A DNA stretch of 64,000 nt from Conchocele bisecta. Taxonomy: Eukaryota; Mollusca; Bivalvia; Lucinida; Thyasiridae. Positions 38,801 through 50,800 of the stretch are shown here, in pieces; within the stretch, counting starts at the first letter, position 1, and each line of letters starts with the position of its first letter. A program made the position numbers and the translations under genes. The DNA is taken from the NCBI GenBank assembly GCA_029237695.1, contig CM055279.1, positions 4,048,323 to 4,112,322 on the forward strand, in the 5' to 3' direction. Under the pieces are notes generated by a model, which had not been told where the DNA came from, did not search any database, and was given only the letters and a program-made list of their open reading frames with translations.

Positions 38801-41800
38801 TGCATTACATGTATAAGTGTTGGCTTAGCCCCGGAATGAGCATTGTCTAACCCTAACTCGCACACGCTGTACGTTTGAACACGGCTGTGAGGGTTGATGT
38901 GGTTCATTGGCATCCATCTCCGACGATAAATAGAGAATACCAGGCTAGTGTCTTTTGATATCAAATGTATCAGGCAAAGGTTCGTCCGCAGCAAAACGTG
39001 GAACAGAGACATATCTCTCCAATACCTACCACATATTGGTTTACGTATACACATTTTACCCGCCTTTTACATTGAAGTTCGCGGTATAGCTCAGTAGGAC
39101 TGCGGACTGCGGATCCCCGGGTTCGATCCCCACCTCGACCGAATGGACTACTCGGCGTGTCCTTGGGCAGGACAACTTCGTGCTAGCCTAGTCCTATCGG
39201 GTGGGGACTTAAATAGTTGGCCCCAACATGCAAGGTCATCGAGCCAGTGCCGTTGTTAAATCAAAGTATTTACATTTAGGTTCGCTTAAGCCGGGCTAGG
39301 TTTCTGTCATAAATCCGTGACATTATTTGCACACAAGTATAATAAAAAAATGCTCGTTCGCAATTGCTTATTTCACGTGTTTCACGATTAGCATTGGTAT
39401 CTTGAATTTGTCTCGTAATTAGTCTATATTTTTAATTTTATTTTTCTATTATTTTATTTCTCGCAGGTGTGGGTGGCTGCGGCCGGACAGATGTTTTTCT
39501 CACTGAGCGTTTCGTTTGGAGGTATCATAATGTTCGGCAGTTATAACAAATTCAGGAACAATGTATATAGGTGAGTATTGTCGAACACCCCCATCCCCAC
39601 CACCCCCACCTGTGGACGCCCGCACCCCACCCCTGTGGATCTCCCCGTTTGGTCGGTTCAAAACTTTACAGTGGAACTTCTTAAAACCGGACATCCTGGG
39701 AGGTCCCCAGGGTGTCCGGTTTAGAGATGTTCCACTGTAAATCAGACATATGACTATGCCAAGGTATGCGGCTGTACTTTGCGAACTTGAACAGGCATCA
39801 TCATCTTAAATATACACCATTTAAACCCATACAATTAAGGATGCACAGACTGCCTGCATGTCCGGTTTAGAGGGATTCTGCTATAGTATATATTTTATGC
39901 ATGGTAACGAGTCGTGAAGTTCAGGACCCAGAATTGGTATATCTAATAAAGCCAATAAACGAGGTTTGTGGAATGTGAAGCGGGAGGTCGAATTTCTTAT
40001 ATTTTCTTTCATTTTTTGTTTGTTTGAGATGTTCGTGTCTGATTTGTTTCAAGTTGAAAACATCAGAGACGAACATCTAAATAAAAATATGTTCCATACA
40101 GTTACTAGTCCACTTTTAGACGTGCAAATCACAAGATTTTCGTCCGACATGGTTGGACATGGTTGGATTTAACATATGTTTACATTGTCAATAATATCAA
40201 AAATGTTTCACGGCACCGTGTTTCACGGCACATACGCACTGTGTTGACGGGTTAATAAATAACCGGCTCCCCATTATTTAAACACCTGTCGTTTCTTTCA
40301 ACCTATGTCGTGTCATCATTTTCACGTTTTATTAATTAGAAAACGGTGTTTCCATTGGCTTAAACGTGTCACGTTTAAACCAACGGAAATATCGTTTTCT
40401 AATTAAAAACGTCGCGTTTATACCAACGAAAACTCGTTGTCTATTTGAAAATAACGAAAACGATGTGCAAACGATAGGCAATAGTTCGTTGTGGAACGAG
40501 GGACACATCCGGTCTGTATTTATGCATTTACAGGCACACAAGCTTTGTTTAATTGAATTTAATTTGAGCTTGCCTTCATTTTACCATTAGGAATATCTAA
40601 CTGGACTACCTATACAAACTACAGATAAAATAGCAGTAGTATATGTGTAATAATTACATTTGTCTAAGGATGGAATGAAGCGAAGAAAAATCTATATTTT
40701 TATAACTATTTATGTAACCCGAACTGTCTGGCTGTGACTCATGACGATTTATATATAGATAATACCAGTCTAGTGTCTTTTGATATTAAGTTTATCAGGC
40801 AAGGCTAGGAAATGCGTAGGAATTCCGAGGCTTGCCGAGGAATTGCTACCGTTTCCGAGCCGAGCCTGATAAACTTGATATCAAAAGACACTAGCCTGGT
40901 ATTCTATTTATCAGGTAACGTTTTGTGCTCGAACATGATCACATATGACGTCATTATCTATGGACAGAACGCGGACTTGTTTATTTTGTCTCATTACATT
41001 GACGTCCTTCGGTAACGTCACGTGACGTCATCCGACCCAATGGAACGTCAGTTTTCACTTCGATGTAACCCGGATGTGTGTACCAGGTCAATGCCTGATA
41101 CAACAATGTGTTATCAGTGAGTACGTATTCTGTCAATACAGGACAGGTTTCCTGATACATAAGTTACACCATGTGACGGCCATGAATTTCTGGATAATTC
41201 CGAACTTTCTGGCTGTCACACATAAGTCACACTGTGTGACTTGAATTTATTACTATTTATGCAACGATTTATGCAACGATTTATACAAAGATTTATGCAA
41301 CTATTTATGCAACTATTTATGCAATTATTTATGCAACTATCTACGCAACAATTATGCAACTATTTAGGCAACTAGCTATGTAACTATTTATGCAACTATT
41401 TATGCAACGCTTTAGGCAACTATTTATGCAAATATGTATTATTATTTGTGCAACGATTTGTGCAACGATTTACGCAACCATTTATGCAACTATTTATACA
41501 ACTATTTACGCAACGATTATGCAACTATTTATGCAAGTAGCTATGCAACTATTTATGCAACTATTTATACAACAATTAATGCAACTATTTATGCAACTAT
41601 TTATGCATTTACAGGGACGCCTTGATAATCTCCATAATGGATATAGTAACGAGCCTGATCGCGGGGTTCGTGATATTCACGACGTTCGGCGGCATGGCAA
41701 AGGAGATAGGGGTGGAAGTGAAGGACGTGGCGAAGGGCGGGTACGGTCTTGCTTTCATCGCTTATCCTGAGGCCCTGTCCAATCTCCCGCCCTCACAGCT

Positions 41801-44800
41801 GTGGTCCATTCTATTCTTCTTCATGCTGTTTACACTGGGTCTCGACAGCGAGGTAAATTATAATTGAGACACACCATGTGATGTTGTACCTTTGGACATC
41901 TGCGTAGTTTCATTAAATACGTTTACAAAATTTACAATATTATTCCAAAAATAAAGTCAAAAGTTGACAAAATTGTCAGAGTACATGCGGAATATAATTC
42001 CGCATGTACTCTGAAAATTTTGTCAACTTTTGACTACAATTACGGAAAATATTGTAAATTTTTTAAACGTATTTCATGAAATTACGCAGATGTCCGCAGG
42101 TACAAAATAAAATGGCGTGTCTCATATGTTGGTGTGACAGGAGAAATGAGGGCTTATGGGTTTTGCGACCAGTGTAGCTCCCGGTCAGATATCAGACTCA
42201 TGTAGCCTAATAACGATGTATATTGCAAGTTTGAAGCATAACGGGCGTTTCGTTGATGGATTTACGAACAGCGCAGATCCTGATCAGACTGCGCGGATGC
42301 ACAGGCTGACTGGATATACGGTGATCACAATACACATAAGCCCCATTTCTCCAGTCACAGCCACATATTTATTATTATTATCACTACTGTCTGTTCCACG
42401 TTTTGCTGCCAACGCAGGCATTAAATCTAAGAAATATTTGAATGTAAGCAATTATCTTTATTTGATGAAATTCCATCAAATATTGATTTTATTGCGAACA
42501 CAATTTAACAATGAGCAAATAGGAGATGGAGAGTGAGGAGGAGGATCGGAAAACGAAAACAAAAAAGGAAAATTGCTCCAAATTTTGAAAATCGCAATAA
42601 AATCTATATTTGATGTGCAGCACTACGCGCCGGTGTACACTGTTTCATGTTGAAGTCGGCGCCGGATTCCTGACGAATTCCCATTCAGCTACACGCAGAT
42701 GATACTGAATAAACACATGTTTGTCTAGTTACCGATGCAAAAAAATCGTGATTGCGTGATTACTTCCGATGTTATGAGACTTTGTATTTTGCTTTATTTC
42801 AATGGCAGCCATATTTCCTCAAGGTTGATTTTAGTAAACTCTTTTTTTCTTCACTAATATCAAAGACTTGAACACAGTTGAGAAACTAAATGTTGCAATT
42901 TTGTCCAACCTCAACCTTTTTTCAGTGGAACCCCTCTAAACCGGACACCAAGAAAACACCTGTGATGTTATTTTTGATGCGTTTCTTGGTCATTTATCTC
43001 GAGTGATAATGTCTGTTCATGATCGCATAGCACACAACAATTGTTCAGAATGATCAAATGCCTGATTTACAGTGAAATCTCTCTAAACCGGACACCCTGG
43101 GGACCTCCCAGGGTGTCCGGTTTAGAGAGGTTACACTGTACTTACTGAAATATTGCAATAGAAAGACAATCTATATATATAAGCTAATATAGTGAAACAA
43201 CGAAGTGACCAAACTGACACCCGTGGAGGCCAGTATCTCACAAACCCGCGAAAACTAATGATATGTCTGGGTCATCTGTTTTGACAGGTATTATGTCTCA
43301 GCAACTAGTTTCAGTATTTTTAGACAACATGGCTGTCATGCAATAACCTAGTAGAATTATATATTATCACATGAACACCTTGCTATGGCGTGTTGTAACC
43401 CATTTCATAAATGTGATATGACACACGTGTAATAACACCTGCTGTGAATTTGATTGGCTGGCCACATCACCATAATTACGTATTGTTACATGGTTTCCGT
43501 TGTTTGCACATATGTGCAAACATATAGAGCGTGCTGTTTGCACATGGCTTTAGGCAATGCTCAATCCGGGGCCGCGCGTAATGGAAGTGCCTTCATGACG
43601 TCACTACGCGGAAGTGCCTTCATGACGTCACTACTTCATGACGTTCATGACGTTCATGACGCGGCCCCGGAATATGAATACCGAAAATTATCTACGTGAA
43701 TGGGACAATTTATAAAAGTACTGAAAATACTGAATATAATGTTCAAATTACATCATTTTTTTGTTGGAAATGTAACAATGTTTGCTGTGGCCCTCGGGAA
43801 CTGTTTGAACCCGCGGCCTGCGGCCTTGGGTTCAAACAGTTCCCTCGGGCCACAGCAAATGTTTGCACACGGCTGGACATGATCAAACCTTATATTCGTA
43901 TTATGCGCCAACGTTTTGGAAAACGAACAAAACGAAGATGTTCCAAATGACGTCCCAAATGGCGCGAAAAAGCAACAATGTTTTGACGTTGGCGTCATCC
44001 TATTTTAAACGTCATTAGAAGCGTCTGAGACTCAGTAAAATCAATACAATTATTAAAATTCGCTCCAGTCAGGTAATATTATAGGAATGAATGGCCTTTT
44101 TGTGGAATTTATCGGGGTATAAACTTGGAAAAGTCGCGGGAATATTGGACGAAGGCCAGAAGGCCTCGTCCAGTATTCCCGCGACTTTTCCAAGTTTATA
44201 TCTCCGATAAATTCCACAAAAATGCCATTCATTCCTTATAATTCCAGCATTTGAAATAAATTCATCAAGAAAATGTGTTTATTTTCCGTTTTCTTAAAAA
44301 TTATTTTAACTGCGCCTCACGGTTACGGAAAGTAGTTCGGCGTGGGAGTTTACTGGGATATACATTTTGGAAAGAGACTTGCTACGGGCCAATCAAATGT
44401 TAGGGAATTGTGTAAATATTTTTGTGCTAGAATTATGAAGTGTTTGCAAAGAACGAGCAACTATAATATGGAATATTTATAATATATTTATTGCTAGTAT
44501 TAAAACTATTTTTCTTGGTAGAGCTTTTCAACTCATTGCGAAAATAGTCAATGGCGTCTTCTCACTGAAACGTATCAGATATCTTAAAATGTTCTGATAT
44601 TTGGAGTGTGAAGTCATGTGATAAACAAAATCTCAAACTCGTTTCCATTTGATAAGAGATTTATGAATCTCGTCAGAAATGTTATGCACCTTGTCACGTG
44701 GTTACAACAACAACAACGTCGCCCACTCCAAAGTAAGTATTCTTTGATATTTTCCTTAATATGCAACGGAATTTGATGAAATATGGCGCAGCAAACGCGT

Positions 44801-47800
44801 CTTCGTGAGCTGCATTTGGTGGTCTAGTGAGTTTGGCACAAACTTATGTCGTTTTTGCGAAGAATCGATTTCCGTGTCTCCATCAAGGAAATCAATTCTT
44901 CGCAAAAACGACAGAAGTTTGGGCGAAAATACAGAGACCACCAAATGCAGCTTAACAAGACGCGTTTGATGCGCCATATTTCATCAAAATCCGTTACGTA
45001 ATAAGGACACTATAAAAGAATACGTACTTTGAATCGGTACTTGTTGTTGTTGTTAGTACCAGGTGATCATACATCTTGCAGAGGCTCGGTGTATAAATTG
45101 TGCGTGACTCGTTTCATAAATCTCATATTAAATGGATAACCTAGTAGAATTATATAATTCAACCTGCCGATGACTCCTCCGTAACAGATGTAACAGATGT
45201 AACTGCTCTTTATCAGTACAGTGGAACCTCTCTAAACCGGACACCGTGAACGAATGTGTTTGTTTAACCCTTTCGCTGCCAAGCGTATTATTCAAATTTG
45301 CCAACTGTCGACATTACGTCAAAATTACGTCGCTTTTTACGATTTTTGTCGCGCCCGTTTGCGGACAGCGCGATATAGTCGGCACTTTGGCCGTGTGTCC
45401 GGTTAAAGTTTTTGGTTAAGTTGTTTGGTTAAGTTTTTTGGTTAAAGTTTTTGGTTAAGTTTTTTGGTTAAGTTTTTTGTTAAAGTTTTTCGTTATACTA
45501 TATCTCTGCAACTGCTATGCCCATTACCTTGAAACTTCACATGGGTGTTTATCATCATCTATATTTTCATTCTACCCCCCTCCCGTGCGGCCCCTGTTCC
45601 CAATGTCAAGGTCAAATTACTTTGAAGTTTTAGGTTAAGATTTTTGGTTAGGTTTTTGTCGCGCCCGCTTGCGGACAGCGCGATATAGTCGGCACTTTGG
45701 CGTACGTACGTACGTACGTACGTGTGTCCGGTTAAAGTTTTTCGTTAAGTTGTTTGGTTAAGTTTTTTGGGTAAAGTTTTTGGTTAAGTTCTTTGGTTAA
45801 AGTTTTTGGTTAAGTTTTTTGGTTAAAGTGTTTTGCTATGCTATATCTCTGCAACTGCTTTGCCCATTACCTTGAAACTTCACATGGGTATTATCATCAT
45901 CTATATTTTCATTCTACCCCCCTCACGTGCGGCCCCTGTGCCCAATGTCAAGGTCAAATTACTTTGAAGTTTTTGGTTAAGTTTTTTGGTTAAAGTTTTT
46001 GGTTAAGTTTTTTGGTTGAGTTTTTTGGTTAAAGTTTTTCGTTATACTATATCTCTGCAACTGCTTTGCCCATTACCTTGAAACTTCACATGGGTGTTTA
46101 TCATCATCTATATTTCCATTCTACCCCCTCCCGTGCGGCCCCTGTGCCCAATGTCAAGGTCAAATTACTTTGAAGTTTTTGGTTAAGTTCTTTGGTTAAA
46201 GTTTTTGGTTAAGTTTTTTGGTTAACTTTTTTGGTTAAACTTTTTGGTTAAGTTTTTTGGTTAAGTTTTTTGGTTAAGTTTTTTGGTTAAAGTTTTTCGT
46301 TATACTATATCTCTGCAACTGCTTTGCCCATTACCTTGAAACTTCACATGGGTGTTTATCATCATCTATATTTTCATTCTACCCCCCTCCCGTGCGGCCC
46401 CTGTGCCCAATGTCAAGGTCAAATTACTTTGAAGTTTTTGGTTAAGTTCTTTGGTTAAAGTTTTTGGTTAAGTTTTTTGGTTAACTTTTTTGGTTAAACT
46501 TTTTGGTTAAGTTTTTTGGTTAAGTTTTTTGGTTAAGTTTTTTGGTTAAAGTTTTTTCGTTATACTATATCTCTGCAACTGCTTTGCCCATTACCTTGAA
46601 ACTTCACATGGGTGTTTATCATCATCTATATTTTCATTCTACCCCCTCCCGTGCGGCCCCTGTGCCCAATGTCAAGGTCAAATTACTTTGAAGTTTTTGG
46701 TTAAGTTGTTTGGTTAAAGTTTTTGGTTAAGTTTTTTGGTTAAGTTTTTTGGTTAAAGTTTTTCGTTATACTATATCTCTGCAACTGCTTTGCCCATTAC
46801 CTTGAAACTTCACATGGGTGTTTTATCATCATCTATATTTTCATTCTACCCCCCTCCCGTGCGGCCCCTGTGCCCAATGTCAAGGTCAAATTACTTTGAA
46901 GTTTTTGGTTAAAGTTTTTGGTTAAGTTTTTTGGTTAAGTTTTTTGGTTAAACTTTTTGGTTAAGTTTTTTGGTTAAGTTTTTTGGTTAAAGTTTTTCGT
47001 TATACTATATCTCTGCAACTGCTTTGCACATTACCTTGAAACTTCACATGGGTGTTTATCATCATCTATATTTTAATTCTACCCACCTCCCGTGCGGCCC
47101 CTGTGCCCAATGTCAAGGTCAAATTACTTTGAAGTTTTTGGTTAAGTTTTTTGGTTAAAGTTTTTGGTTAAGTTTTTTGGTTAAGTTTTTTGGTTAAAAA
47201 CGTTATACTATATCTTTGCAACTGCTTTGCCCATTACCTTGAAACTTCACATGGGTGTTTATCATCATCTATATTTTCATTCTACCCCCTCCCGTGCGGC
47301 CCCTGTGCCCAATGTCAAGGTCAAATTACTTTGAAGTGTTTGGTTAAGTTTTTTGGTTAAAGTTTTTGTTTAAGTTTTTTGGTTAAGTTTTTTGGTTAAA
47401 CTTTTTGGTTAAGTTTTTTGGTTAAACTTTTTCGTTTTACTATATCTCTGCAACTGCTTTGCCCATTACCTTGAAACTTCACATGGGTGTTTATCATCAT
47501 CTATATTTTCATTCTACCCCCCTCCCGTGCGGCCCCTGTGCCCAATGTCAAGGTCAAATTACTTTGAAGTTTTTGGTTAAGTTTTTTGGTTAAAGTTTTT
47601 GGTTAAGTTTTTTGGTTAAGTTTTTTGGTTGAAAACGTTATACTATATCTCTGCAACTGCTTTGCCCATTACCTTGAAACTTCACATGGGTGTTTATCAT
47701 CATCTATATTTTCATTCTACCCCCTCCCGTGCGGCCCCTGTGCCCAATGTCAAGGTCAAATTACTTTGAAGTGTTTGGTTAAGTTTTTTGGTTAAAGTTT

Positions 47801-50800
47801 TTGTTTTTTTTAATTTTTTGGTTTAAGTTTTTTGGTTAAACTTTTTTGGTTAAGTTTTTTGGTTTAAACTTTTCGTTTTACAATAATCTGCAACTGCTTT
47901 GCCCATTACCTTGAAACTTCACATGGGTGTTTATCTTCATCTATATTTTCATTCTACCCCCCTCCCGTGCGGCCCCTGTGCCCAATGTCAAGGTCAAATT
48001 ACTTTGAATTTTTTGGTTAAACTTTTTTTCGCGCCCGCTTGCGGAAAGCGCGATATAGTCGGCACTTTGGCGTACGTACGTACGTACGTACGTGTGTCCG
48101 GTTAAAGTTTTTGGTTAAGTTTTTTGGTTAAAGTTTTTCGTTATACTATATCTTTTTTTTTAGTGTCCATGCCTCGCCACAAGGCGCGACATGCAGGCCG
48201 CGGTCATCTAGTTTTTACTAACGCCCCGTTTGCATGACGTCGTTCAAAACGTAACGACGCTAATTGAATCGTAAATGGTTTACAATCGGCAGTAATTGGC
48301 ATTTAGTCAACATAAGACACATGGATCGTATACCGAGCACTGAACTAGCAACTTTACACTGAGAAATAATGAATTCGAGTGTATTTGGGGACAACTTTCT
48401 CCATGGCCGATATTTTTCACACCAACTTGTAAATATGAGTAATTAATTATTCCAGTGTATTACACGTATCGTCAATATATTAATGCAATCTTATACCTGT
48501 ACTTCTCCGCATCTAAGAAAGATGAGATGAAGGAGTGTTCTTAGTCAGCGAGGGTCGATAAACCACAAATATCATACATTCATTCGTATTAGAAATACAA
48601 AACAACGTCGTAATGCGAAATTTACAGTTACCGTCGATGGTGTCTAGTATTGGCGTAATATGTCTTTTACTGGAATGTTGACAGTGAAGTAAAGTTCATG
48701 CTACTACATAGTGAGCAATGTCGCAACTGCATGTATATGTTCTAACTGTATTCTGTATACTCCCGTGTATAAGAATCATTGAAGCAGATAAATTGACACT
48801 AATACAAAACTGTGTGCTGTCTCAATTAATACGTCATGTATGCACATGTATACGTATCGCATTGTTTCTCATCGTAATGTAAATAAAAACAAGAACATTT
48901 GAGAGAACACAGGTAAGGTAAGGTAAGGTAAGGTAAGGTAAGGTAAGGTAAGGTAAGGTAAGGTACTTGTGTTCTCTCACATGTTCTTGTTGTTTTTATT
49001 TACACATGTACACTCGACCAGGTAACAGATGCATGGCGTTTACATTTTAGTACAGTGCATGTCGTACATGTGTGCGAATTCCATGGCGAACAGTGCAGAC
49101 CCCGATTAGACTGTGCGGAAGCACAGGCTGCTCTGGATCTATACTGGTCTCAAAACCCATAAGCCCCATTTCCTCCAATCAATGCAACATTATTGTATAT
49201 GAATACTGGGGCATTCAGATTACTTACAATGTAGGTTAAACCCAAGGTGTATGATCACGTGGTTACAACAACAACAACGTCGCCCACTCCAAAGTAAGTA
49301 TTATTTTATAGTTTCCTTAATATGCAACGGATTTTGATGAAATATGGCGCAGCAAACGCGTATTCATGTGATGCATTTGGTGGTCCAGGGAGTTTGGCAC
49401 AGACTTATGTCGTTTTTGCAAGGAATCGATTTCCGTGTCTCCGACACGGAAATCGATTCTTCGCAAAAACGACAGAAGTTTGGGCGAAAATACAGAGACC
49501 ACCAAATGCAGCTTAACAAGACGCGTTTGATGTGCCATATTTCATCAAAATCCGTTACGTAATAAGGACAATATAAAAGCATATGTACTTTTAATCGGAT
49601 AGATTCTGGAAGTTTCAGTACTTGTTGTTGTTGTTAGTACCACGTGATCATACACCTTGAAACCCATGGATGATCACATTGTGATTAACAGAGAAAATAG
49701 TGCATCAAATAAATCAAAGTACTGAAAGTACTGAAATATGTTATCTCCACAAAAAACTGATCGGTGTGTGTGGTAAGTTACCTTTGTAAAACACACTGGT
49801 GTAACCTGCAGGGTCAGTAATGAAATATATAGAAAATCGTCCACCCCATTTTACTTCTGGCTCTGACGGTCCCGTGAGACCTAGATATAATATAATAAGC
49901 TGCTGTATTCATACGCACGAAATGTCTTGATTAACAGTTTCCAGAATTTAAATGATAAACTGAGCACAAAACTGTGAAAACTTTAAAGAATAGTATATGT
50001 AGAGTTTTAGATACAATGCAAGACGGACCAAAACGCCATAGCATAAGTTGGTCCAGAGCACTATTTTCTTGGTCGTCCTCGCCGTTTAGGCGTAGCACGA
50101 TCAATGGCTGCCCCCTAGAAATTTGCGTGACACAATGTGCTATCTCAAGGGAGATAACATATAAAATCAAATCGATTGTATTGACATTAAACATACATAA
50201 TATGCTTGTTACGGAGCTCCGCAAGGGACATGGATTATTTTATAAATTCGTTCCCTCAATTTAACAATTCGTTCCATCGAATTAACAATTCGTTCCCACG
50301 ATATAACAATTCGTTCCCATGATATAACAATTCGTTCTCACGAATTAACAATTCGTTCCCGTGGGATTTCGTATTTCTTGGGAACGAATTAATAAAAAAA
50401 AGAATTATAATTCTTTTTTTTATTAATTCGTTCCCACGAAATACGAAACCACGGGAACGAATCTGCGGCGCTCCGTAGCTTGTAGCCTAGTCAATAGTTT
50501 AAACATGTACCCATGAAATGTACGGTTAAACGATAGACAGTCTAGGAAACGTGTTACATGAAGAGTCATATCCAAGGTGTATGATCACGTGGTCACAACA
50601 ACAACAACGTCGCCAACTCCAAAGTAAGTATTATTTGATAGTTTCCTTAATATGCAACCGATTTTTATGAAATATGGCGCAGCAAACGCGTCTTCATGAG
50701 CTGCATTTGGTGGCCTATGGAGATTCTCACAGACTTATGTCGATTTTGCGAAGAATCGATTTCCGTGTCGCAGACACGGAAATCGATTCTTCGCAAAAAC

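Larger units (their letters stand above)
38445..39466 (+). other. Intron 6 (SLC6 gene)
   Basis: 1.0 kb, the shortest intron; contains a family L hairpin (38505-38605), a family M piece and a SINE. Confidence 0.9.
39571..41614 (+). other. Intron 7 (SLC6 gene)
   Basis: 2.0 kb, with family C, J, S and K pieces and a minisatellite reaching the acceptor. The region 40930-41230 has nothing recognisable. Confidence 0.9.
43364..45134. mobile_element. Family N element carrying three younger insertions
   Basis: Begins TTATCACATGAACACCTTG and ends about ATATTAAATGG, between two exact 21-bp direct repeats that start ATAACCTAGTAG (43343-43363 and 45135-45155). Its own sequence resumes after each insertion and matches 60204-60835 in order. 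No coding capacity. The long flanking duplication suggests target-primed (LINE-type) insertion, but no reverse transcriptase is present. Confidence 0.75.

Noticed and set aside
39081..39145. Functional tRNA gene
   Set aside because: A and B boxes are present but the cloverleaf stems do not close convincingly and a SINE-type body follows.
48910..48964. Telomeric repeat
   Set aside because: AGGTA pentamers sit in the loop of a hairpin and do not match TTAGGG.
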